Made by a program: the position numbers and the translations under genes
NCBI GenBank assembly: GCA_029211065.1
Contig: JARGFK010000051.1
Location: 1-32,200 of the forward strand
Source: Desulfobacterales bacterium
Lineage (GTDB): Bacteria > Desulfobacterota > Desulfobacteria > Desulfobacterales > JARGFK01
Direction: 5' to 3'
Length of the DNA stretch: 32,200 nt
Shown: piece by piece, positions 24,001 to 29,677 of the stretch
Layout of the letters: each line of letters starts with the position of its first letter
Numbering within the stretch: the first letter of the stretch is position 1
The notes under the pieces: generated by a model
Databases searched by the model: none
What the model was told of the DNA's origin: nothing
Seen by the model: only the letters and a program-made list of their open reading frames with translations

Positions 24001-26333
24001 CCCAGACTTTCTTTGGCAAAATAGGTCAGGTCGTCCAGGAGCGTGCTCCCTTTGAGCGAACCGCAGTCGGCGACATCGCTGGTATCCGGATCTTTCCCGA
24101 TTCCGGTTCCCAGTGCGGTGACGCTGTCGTTTATATCCGCGGTGGAGGCGCCCTCGGTAATAACCAGAATGTTGTTTTTCTGGCAATGGTACTGGACCGG
24201 ATCCACGGCAGAGCTGATCGTAAAATCAGACGCGTCCAGACGATAGGCACTGTTCTGGCCATAGTACCCCAGGGCGTTATACAGGGATTCGGCAATGGGG
24301 GTCCAGGAAGTGGCCTTGATGCCGTTGATGGCCGCCACCAGGCTGTCGGTATGTGCGGTGGCAGGGGCAATATCCTTGTTAATGTCGGCAATCACTTTAC
24401 CGCCGTCCTTGTTGGACGCAAAGGAACACTCAAACAGCTGATTGGGGTCCAGCTGGGTGCACTCATAGGTGGTCCCTTTCTGGTTGAACACCATGGCGCC
24501 CATGCGGATATCGTTGCTGAATTCCTGGACCAGCCCAGTGGGCGTTGTGGTCTGCTCGATAAAACCTTTCATGACATAGAGCGCATCATTGAGCTGGGCC
24601 ACCACGCCGGAATCCACCAGCACCGCCGGAATGTTCCAGAAGGTGCCCTCAATGTCCGTCGTCGTGCCGGGCACCTGGTCGCTGGGATCCACCACTTCGG
24701 GAATTTGAACTGACCCGCAGTAGTCCATCAAGGCCTGTTCGATACAGGCGTCTTGATCACTACCATAACCAGCACCGCTTGTATCCCATCCGCCGCCGCC
24801 GCCGCCGGACCTGGTTTTACACTGGCCGGCCTTTGAACCGGAAGTAAAGTAACTCGTACAAACCAGGGGAGCTCCCGGCTTCCAGCACCGGCCAACATAC
24901 CCCGAGTCGGTTGCCGGGTCGCCGGTCCATATGCCGTAGCAGCCGTAGGCCTGGCTTTCCGTTGTAATGTTCCAGGGATTGATATCGGCATAAACATTTT
25001 CGCAGGCATTTTTCTGAGCAGTTACCGTACCGGCGTCCGGCGGCCAGACCCCCTGTTTGGCCTGGTACCAGCAGGCATGGATGGCATGGTTGAATGCCGC
25101 GTTTGCATTTGATATGGCGGTGCTCCCACCGGCGGAGCTGTAGCCCATACAGGTATCAATGTTTAATTTTAACTGCCCCTGGCTGCCGCCTTCATTCAGC
25201 AAATCCACGGCTGCTTCGCAAGCCGTATTGCTAAAACCGTTGTCGGTGATTTTAAATATCTCGATATGGGCCACATTGTATGGTTCCCACTTCGGCCGCG
25301 ACGCATCGCCGAGATTGTCCGCATCCACGCCGCCGCTTGCGACGGCCGTGCCGCCTTGGGTGGCGATGTAGATTTGACCTTTGTCCAGGGTATTGGCCTT
25401 GGTGGGGTCGCTGACAATATCGCCGACCACATAAACGGCGCCAGCGGTCCAGCGGGTCTTGGTATAGAGCGCCCAGCGGGGCGCCGGCGGTGAGACAAGA
25501 GTGTTGTCGTCATCTGTACTGATGGCGCCGGAAGTTCCGGCGACCGTGGCAATATAGAGCTGGCCGACGTCATTGACCACTTTTCCCACCGCATAGGCGG
25601 TAGCAGGCGCCCAGTTATCAAATGTTTGCTCCTTGGGCGGTCGCACCCCCAAGGTCAGCTGGTCCGTGCTGCTGTCCGCATTGTTGGTTACCGCCACTTG
25701 TTTGACAAAGCGTTTGTTGCCGCAGCCCCTTGACTCCATGATCATGCGGCTGTTGGCGGCATCGTATTTGCCGCCGGTCAGAATCTCTTTCTGGATGTCG
25801 ATTTTGGAAGCCGCGGCCCAGTTCAGAAAATTACCGTCTGCCACGAAAGCAGTAATACTGGTGGTACCGTTCATTTTTACCCAGACCACCCCGTTGCCGC
25901 TGTAGGATGCAGTAGGTGGATCCACGCTGGGGCCGTTGTAGAATATCGTGCCGACCGCACCGGTCCACATCGCGCTCCGATCGGTACCGTCGTAATAAGT
26001 CCGGAACTTCAGGGTGGTCAGGTCATAGACATACAGTTTTTTGGGCGTAAAATAGCCGGCATAGGTGTCGGCGGAATTAAAGGCGTCATCATAGCAGTTC
26101 GATCCATCCACCACATAGGCCAGGTCCAGCATACTGCCGGAGTTGTCGATCAGCAGCAGCAGGTTGGGGTCCACGCCGCCGGAGAGAAACGGCGGGGTGG
26201 CATTGTCGCTGGCGCAGATGGCATCAGAGCTGGTGGGAAAGGCCGCGTGGGCTTTGCCGGCAGATAATCCGCCGGCTGCCGCCAGAAGCGCGACCAGTGT
26301 CAGTATCATCATATGTTTGCAGGAGCGTTTCAT
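21042..26333 (-). CDS. pilY1: PilY1-type tip adhesin / type IV pilus biogenesis factor
   Basis: This 1763-residue secreted protein starts at ATG 26333 behind AAAGGAGGT with a signal peptide (MKRSCKHMMILTLVALLAAA...KAHA, residues 1-30). A von Willebrand A domain carries the MIDAS motif LLLLIDNSGSM (about 60-68). The middle is cysteine-rich (SRGCGNKRF, GCYGIWTG, GRCWKPG, YFTSGSKAGQCKTRSGGGGGG, DYCGSVQIP). It contains Ca-binding-type loops (DSNGDHALDSGDQ, DLNGDGVVGSNEL, DFDHDGTPEEV). The C-terminal PilC/PilY1 beta-propeller starts near residue 1080 (GDVIHSTPISV...MIYFGGNDGMMHAVNGG) and includes FVMDITDPEKPPKLLAEM. PilY1 sits with minor pilins at the pilus tip, controls extension and retraction, and mediates adhesion. 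It is longer than the Pseudomonas protein (about 1160 residues), mainly in the N-terminal half. Confidence 0.93.
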   Translation of the reverse strand: MKRSCKHMMILTLVALLAAAGGLSAGKAHAAFPTSSDAICASDNATPPFLSGGVDPNLLLLIDNSGSMLDLAYVVDGSNCYDDAFNSADTYAGYFTPKKLYVYDLTTLKFRTYYDGTDRSAMWTGAVGTIFYNGPSVDPPTASYSGNGVVWVKMNGTTSITAFVADGNFLNWAAASKIDIQKEILTGGKYDAANSRMIMESRGCGNKRFVKQVAVTNNADSSTDQLTLGVRPPKEQTFDNWAPATAYAVGKVVNDVGQLYIATVAGTSGAISTDDDNTLVSPPAPRWALYTKTRWTAGAVYVVGDIVSDPTKANTLDKGQIYIATQGGTAVASGGVDADNLGDASRPKWEPYNVAHIEIFKITDNGFSNTACEAAVDLLNEGGSQGQLKLNIDTCMGYSSAGGSTAISNANAAFNHAIHACWYQAKQGVWPPDAGTVTAQKNACENVYADINPWNITTESQAYGCYGIWTGDPATDSGYVGRCWKPGAPLVCTSYFTSGSKAGQCKTRSGGGGGGWDTSGAGYGSDQDACIEQALMDYCGSVQIPEVVDPSDQVPGTTTDIEGTFWNIPAVLVDSGVVAQLNDALYVMKGFIEQTTTPTGLVQEFSNDIRMGAMVFNQKGTTYECTQLDPNQLFECSFASNKDGGKVIADINKDIAPATAHTDSLVAAINGIKATSWTPIAESLYNALGYYGQNSAYRLDASDFTISSAVDPVQYHCQKNNILVITEGASTADINDSVTALGTGIGKDPDTSDVADCGSLKGSTLLDDLTYFAKESLGCYATPTMVDGEGNSQNKQTIATHIVVAGTLRDTGTADECNPKELLTRAAINGGTEIYQANNPTELENKLRAAFAAIRAGAAAGSAASVISASRSGEGAAYQAIFWPSVDLASGDKVQWIGEVHSLLVDSFGQLYEDSNGDHALDSGDQRIVFFFDQSINQTKACVGDLNASGACTGTTLNLEDVKYHWSAAQWLSEIQPTTKSTTAAGEILDNRTLVGATAGYISNMKKRFIFTWNDLNGDGVVGSNELLDFTPGLSGASVSGGRGPVRLDFGVQTDAEVDKIIRWVRGLDYTPDNLRLRQMPYDFDHDGTPEEVTWRLGDVIHSTPISVAAPAEGYHFLYRDSSYAQFVNAYKKRRHMIYFGGNDGMMHAVNGGFYDEALKKFCRTSNCSVDTNAPELGAEMWAYVPYNLLPHLKCMTSTGYQHKYYVDQRPRIFDVKLWDDTTPTGDGVHIGGWGTIMVGAMRFGGGKVRPGLLDLDGNAVADYGADTREFTSAYFVMDITDPEKPPKLLAEMTRTTSGSEAELGYTLAIPTLVVMKHTQADLSVTNKWYLIMGSGPTNVSGASTQPASVAVLPLDWLGQYSSTARAFRIPSGLPTVASNEGGQFVLGYTSNSFVSDPITVDFELEADYKSDVVYFGTVSGSAAPYGGGMQRLVTRQINSVTGKENETLPSQWATLLSTTPFVDINHPSLNNPLPLINTGQPVTASASVGTDGKNYWIYFGTGRFLDTADKSDASTQTYYGVKEPLYFSGTTGNCQSSFTWQTVEKTATNGWNTTPGEQGLLDVTKIVVKEGASAITAQLDCSDASACKTIESPVGTTNTLTTFNTMVDYIVGTGTGCNRPTPDSYGRDGWYKDLTLTKERNLGQATLLGGLVTYTSYQPHADPCLPEGLGYLYGVYFQTGTPFYIPIFISDFSTGIDTVTEGVIDRVALGRGLATTPNLHVGKQEGAKAFVQTSTGTIVEIPQPNLPIQNAKTGKAAWGELK

Positions 26334-26454
26334 GGATTGACCTCCTTTGCTTCCGCTGTTGCTCAAAATTTTTATTGAATTATTCAATTTTCTGTATTTC
26401 AACCTCAATCAGACTAAATATTTACTCAAAATTTCCCCGTTCTCCCCTTTTTCA

Positions 26455-26502
26455 AAATCCCCCCTCCGCCCCCCTTTTTCAAAGGGGGGGACGGGGGGAT
26501 TT
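26455..26502. repeat. Nested C/G-run palindrome upstream of pilY1
   Basis: The outer arms AAATCCCCCC (26455-26464) and GGGGGGATTT (26493-26502) enclose the inner arms CCCCCCTTT and AAAGGGGGG around a short loop. The pattern is a common dispersed intergenic element in many bacteria. It lies in the 257-bp gap between pilX and pilY1 and might weaken read-through. Other function is not evident. Confidence 0.7.
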
Positions 26503-26590
26503 CAATCGGAGCCGGATTCTGAAAGGCTGTTCACAGTAACAAACTTAATTGCCTATCAATATAACCGAACCGTGTCATTTCAAAAAGCCG

Positions 26591-27364
26591 TCAATAATTA
26601 CAGGCCCCTTCCATCCCAATGACATGCCGCCACTGAACCTGGATGACGGACTGGCTGCCGGCGATCCCCATGTGCTGGGAAGTCATGCTATACATGATAT
26701 AAGCCCCGCCGGCGCCGGCGCCCTTGCCTTTGCCTTCGTAACCGCTGACCATCTGAATGGCGTTGCCGGTGGAAAATTTGGTGTTGCCGCCCACGGTCAG
26801 GTTGGTATGGGGCTGGCTGCCGCTGTAATTCTCGGGAAAGTAAAAATGGCGATTGGTGGTGCCCTGGGTGGGATCAACCGGCACGGTGGCGTCGGTATCG
26901 GTATTTGCCGATAAATTCAGGTCGGTCACCCGCACCGAACCCACATTGCGCTGATCCCCGCCCAGGGTATCGCTAAAACCGTTTGTACAACCCAGGTTCT
27001 GCTCCAGCAGTTCAGCTCCGATGTCAATGCCGCCGTCGGCCTGATAAAACGCCATTTTGTGCAGGCGGTCATTGGAGGCGATCTGCATTTCCAGCGAAGC
27101 CGTTGTGGTGATGGCAATGCCGATGAGGGTCAGCAGCATCAGGATGACGATGGCAATCACCATCAAAGAACCCTTTTCATTATTAATGCGGCAATAAAAC
27201 AGGGCCTTCCGGCCCCCTGTTTTCACAGGGGCAGGCTGCGCGTTGCGGAAAGCCGGAATCCAGAAAAGTCGTTGAAAATACTGGATTCCCGCCTTCGCGG
27301 GCATGACGAAGCGCAACAAAAAGTTTGTCTGTTTAATTGCCGGTTTAATCTTTGCGCGTTGCAT
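26591..27364 (-). CDS. pilX: PilX-like minor pilin assembly protein with an unusually long leader
   Basis: The 257-residue protein has the PilX N-terminal helix after NNEKG: SLMVIAIVILMLLTLIGIAITTTASLEMQIASNDRLHKMAFYQADGGIDIGAELL. The Gly before Ser at residue 66 is the expected prepilin peptidase site, so the leader would be 65 residues instead of the usual 6-25. That extra length is a dispersed palindromic repeat (27213-27308) translated as the segment around MPAKAGIQYFQRLFWIPAF. The ATG at 27364 has a GGGGAG site 6 nt upstream; no in-frame ATG lies between the repeat and the helix except within it. The rest carries a normal minor pilin globular part. It follows pilV after 11 bp. Confidence 0.82.
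   Translation of the reverse strand: MQRAKIKPAIKQTNFLLRFVMPAKAGIQYFQRLFWIPAFRNAQPAPVKTGGRKALFYCRINNEKGSLMVIAIVILMLLTLIGIAITTTASLEMQIASNDRLHKMAFYQADGGIDIGAELLEQNLGCTNGFSDTLGGDQRNVGSVRVTDLNLSANTDTDATVPVDPTQGTTNRHFYFPENYSGSQPHTNLTVGGNTKFSTGNAIQMVSGYEGKGKGAGAGGAYIMYSMTSQHMGIAGSQSVIQVQWRHVIGMEGACNY
27213..27308. repeat. Dispersed palindromic repeat inside the pilX start region
   Basis: The element contains a hairpin CCCCTGT / ACAGGGG (27214-27231), the inverted pair CGGAATCCAG (27254-27263) / CTGGATTCC (27281-27289) and a CCCGC-CTTC-GCGGG hairpin (27288-27301). The sequence CTGGATTCCCGCCTTCGCGG is typical of a repeat family spread through many proteobacterial genomes; translated on the minus strand it gives the well known P-A-K-A-G-I-Q string. 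Confidence 0.75.
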
Positions 27365-27375
27365 GTCGGCTCCCC

Positions 27376-27780
27376 TTATATATTCGACTTATAATAAATT
27401 AAAGACACATTCTTGGGATTTCCCTTGTCGCTGTAGGACACATCGACCGCAATGGTTTTGGTGTTGGGCATCATGTCGTTTTCCGTAACAGTCCACGATA
27501 TGGTGTATCTGCCCTCGGTCCCCCCGGAATGGGGATTGCCGGCCGGGTCCAGGTCGATATGATCGTAAGGTCTTACCAGCAGAGACTCCACCCTGTCGGC
27601 CGCCCAGGCGGCCGCGCCGGTCAGGGCATTGGCGGTGGCGTTGCCATGGATGCCGGAAACCTGCATGGAGGCAACCGCCAGCATACCGATTGCAAAAATG
27701 GAAATGGCAACCAGAATCTCGATCATGGTAAAACCGTTCTCGTTTCCCAAGGAATTCTTTTTATGGCACAATCGTTTCAT
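27376..27780 (-). CDS. pilV: PilV-like type IV pilus minor pilin
   Basis: The 134-residue protein has the prepilin signal NENGFTMIEILVAISIFAIGMLAVASMQVSGI. Cleavage falls at G16 before Phe, with Glu at +5, and the G-M-L-A-V-A-x-x-Q pattern is typical of PilV. The globular part is short and ends KNVSLIYYKSNI. PilV, PilW, PilX and FimU/FimT form a tip complex that primes pilus assembly and carries PilY1. RBS AGGAAGG is 8 nt upstream; pilW ends 18 bp before it. Confidence 0.87.
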   Translation of the reverse strand: MKRLCHKKNSLGNENGFTMIEILVAISIFAIGMLAVASMQVSGIHGNATANALTGAAAWAADRVESLLVRPYDHIDLDPAGNPHSGGTEGRYTISWTVTENDMMPNTKTIAVDVSYSDKGNPKNVSLIYYKSNI

Positions 27781-27798
27781 GGCAAACCTTCCTGAGTA

Positions 27799-28446
27799 CT
27801 AAGACCCCAACCCCAGGTTGCGACAATTAACCTGCTCGGACAACACCCTGCGGTGATAGCCGTCGTTATAGGGCCCGAATGTTTTTGTTCCTGATTTATT
27901 GGAGTAAGTGAACGTGTTAACGAAGTCTGTGGTGGGGCGCCCGGCCCGGGCCACCAGCGTTACTTCAACCGAACGGATGTTGGATAGCACGGCGGTTTCG
28001 ACATTATTTGCATCCAGAAACACGAACCAGAGTTCCTGAATGTTTTCCGCCACAGGCTGGTTTGTCGCCGGGTTTTTACGACCCAGCTTCTGGATCCCAC
28101 CGGCTGTATAGAGTGAATAGGTCAAATCCTCGCCACTGTCCGTAACATCGCCGTCGCCGTTGTCGTCTTTGGTAAGCCGAAGGGATGTGTTCGTCCATTC
28201 CCCGGTTACAATACCGGCGCCGGCGTTGCCGGAAGGATTGAACCCGGCCATGCGCAGCTCTCGGGTCAACAGATACATGGCCGCCCTCAAATTCTGCTGC
28301 ACCTGGGCGATTTCTTCCTGTAATATATAAGAGCGCTGCTGGGACTGGTAGGTCGAATAGATGCCCGACAAAACCAGACCGGACACCACCATGGCCACCA
28401 GGATTTCAACCAGTGTAAATCCGTTATCGTTCTTTTTCAGCGTCAT
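27799..28446 (-). CDS. pilW: PilW-like type IV pilus minor pilin
   Basis: This 215-residue protein begins MTLKKNDNGFTLVEILVAMVVSGLVLSGIYSTYQSQQRSYILQEEIAQVQQNLRAAMYLLTRELRMAGFNPSG in short, exactly the PilW/GspJ block: class III signal, V-V-S-G-L-V-L, then R-A-A-x-x-L-L-T-R-E-L-R-M-A-G. The middle includes DDNGDGDVTDSGEDLTYSL, an acidic loop that may bind calcium. A GAGG lies 7 nt upstream of the ATG. It is the second gene of the minor-pilin series. Confidence 0.88.
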   Translation of the reverse strand: MTLKKNDNGFTLVEILVAMVVSGLVLSGIYSTYQSQQRSYILQEEIAQVQQNLRAAMYLLTRELRMAGFNPSGNAGAGIVTGEWTNTSLRLTKDDNGDGDVTDSGEDLTYSLYTAGGIQKLGRKNPATNQPVAENIQELWFVFLDANNVETAVLSNIRSVEVTLVARAGRPTTDFVNTFTYSNKSGTKTFGPYNDGYHRRVLSEQVNCRNLGLGS

Positions 28447-28496
28447 CTTTTAACCTCATGTAAATTTATCATAGCAGTCGTAATAATTTCCGTTAT

Positions 28497-29009
28497 TTAA
28501 GGTACATTCTCAAGGTACACGCTGCCCGCCGGCGACACCACCAACTTGGTGGATCGCCCATTGGTGTTGCTGATCTGGGCCTCTCGGGTGTTAAACGCCC
28601 CCCCGCTTCCGTCCACCGGAATTCCCGTGGACTGAAAAGCCATGCAGGGCCGTGCCCCCACAGTGGTATCAAATGTATTATAGGCGGGGTTGTACACCAG
28701 ACTTTTATAACCGGCCCAGGCAACATCCGCCACCGTCTCTTCCCCGTCATCGGCGTAATTGGCATTCGTATCCACAAAAACCGTATACCCGCTGTTGTCA
28801 CTTTTAAAACAGACCGCGACGTTGACGTTGCCCTTTACGGCAGCCAGCTTGGCCTTTTGAAAATTCGACAACATATCCTGGGAAGCCGATCGCAAACGAA
28901 AATTCGGCAGCCAACTGATGAAGTTGGGAACTGCAATGGCGGTAATCGTAGCAACCAGGGCAATGCCAATGAGAAGCTCGACAATTGTAAAACCGGTTTG
29001 TTTTCGCAT
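28497..29009 (-). CDS. fimT: GspH/FimT-type pseudopilin
   Basis: This 170-residue minor pilin has a very short leader, MRKQTG, followed by FTIVELLIGIALVATITAIAVPNFISWLP, with cleavage at G6, Glu5 of the mature form and the A-V-P-N-F kink. LRSASQDMLSNFQKAKLAAVKGN is the GspH/FimT helix. VSPAGSVYL near the end is the usual closing strand. It is the first gene of the pilus locus. A sigma54-like promoter (29033-29049) lies directly upstream. RBS AAGGA is 3-4 nt from the ATG, with AGGAGA further upstream. Confidence 0.88.
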   Translation of the reverse strand: MRKQTGFTIVELLIGIALVATITAIAVPNFISWLPNFRLRSASQDMLSNFQKAKLAAVKGNVNVAVCFKSDNSGYTVFVDTNANYADDGEETVADVAWAGYKSLVYNPAYNTFDTTVGARPCMAFQSTGIPVDGSGGAFNTREAQISNTNGRSTKLVVSPAGSVYLENVP

Positions 29010-29032
29010 ATTCCTTCTCCTACCGTTATCAC

Positions 29033-29049
29033 ATACAATTTTTATGCCA
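29033..29049 (-). promoter_or_regulatory. Sigma54-like promoter of the minor-pilin operon
   Basis: The minus strand reads TGGCAT (29044-29049), 5 nt, TTGTAT (29033-29038), against the sigma54 consensus TGGCAC-N5-TTGCW. The spacing is exact, with one mismatch in each half. The -12 element is about 24 nt from the fimT ATG, so the leader is short but includes the RBS. Sigma54 control of pilin genes is known in Pseudomonas, Myxococcus and Geobacter. Confidence 0.45.
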
Positions 29050-29309
29050 GTCTAAAATCATTGGCTGCAAGGCAAGCGCATTCCGGCCGCTCCGCCGCTA
29101 CTTTGATAACATCTATTTGAAAATACATCAAATATTTTTCAAGTCGGCGGCCGGCGATCCGGCAGCCCTGGCTAAATACCGCTATCTAACGGCCGGTATA
29201 ACTATTAAATATTTTAAAGAGATATTAAAAATTTTTAGGGCTTGTCTATAGCAGTTGTCACGAAAACGTTCCGATTCGGCTGCGGGACAATTCCATTTCA
29301 AGAGGCGTA

Positions 29310-29347
29310 TGCACAAAAAATTGTGCACGTGCACAGAAATCTGTGCA
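29310..29347. promoter_or_regulatory. Two NtrC-like dyads spaced 20 bp apart
   Basis: TGCACA-AAAAAT-TGTGCA (29310-29327) and TGCACA-GAAATC-TGTGCA (29330-29347) are two 18-bp palindromes whose starts are 20 bp apart, i.e. on the same helix face. A further half-site TGCA follows at 29350. NtrC-class enhancer sites are of the form GCAC-N8-GTGC, which these resemble closely. They lie about 165-200 bp from the plus-strand sigma54-like element and about 265-300 bp from the minus-strand one. Confidence 0.6.
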
Positions 29348-29508
29348 CGTGCAGGCTTCCCACGGACAAACCGCCTTTATAATTTTTCAAACAAAACCTG
29401 CCTGACACCCGCCATTAACATTTTTATATCATGATAAAACAGATAGTTGTGAAATAAAGCCCGCCGGCCGGCCGCCGCCAATTTTTTTTATTGATAACAT
29501 CACGGTTA

Positions 29509-29524
29509 CGGCACGAATTTTGTT
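29509..29524 (+). promoter_or_regulatory. Weak sigma54-like promoter before the propeller-protein gene
   Basis: CGGCAC (29509-29514), 5 nt, TTGTT (29520-29524) fits TGGCAC-N5-TTGCW with a mismatch in each half. It lies about 150 bp upstream of the ATG at 29678. It is supported mainly by the dyads upstream. Confidence 0.35.
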
Positions 29525-29677
29525 ATGAAATATGGCAATGTTTCTTAAGGGTTTCCCTGTCGCTGCAATGTTAGGGATTTTCCTCTTGCTCCACAAACAT
29601 GCATTTCAATTATAAGACAACTGAACAATCGTGTCGAAAAACAGAGCATTCCGGCATTTTCATAAAGAGGAGACATC

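Larger units (their letters stand above)
29010..29677. other. Divergent regulatory region between fimT and the propeller-protein gene
   Basis: This 668-bp gap has no convincing coding frame. It contains sigma54-like elements facing each way (29033-29049 minus; 29509-29524 plus) and a pair of TGCACA dyads (29310-29347). Much of the remainder is AT-rich (29160-29250) or GC-rich (29455-29480). Confidence 0.6.

Noticed and set aside
23931-24713. 260-codon plus-strand frame antisense to pilY1, and several similar ones between 21.0 and 26.0 kb
   Set aside because: They mirror the GC-rich third positions of pilY1, have no family motif and no start signals.
29130-29215. Cyclic-di-GMP riboswitch in the leader of the pilus operon
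   Set aside because: The GC-rich segment has some pairing potential but lacks the conserved GEMM core, and the sigma54-like promoter lies downstream of it.
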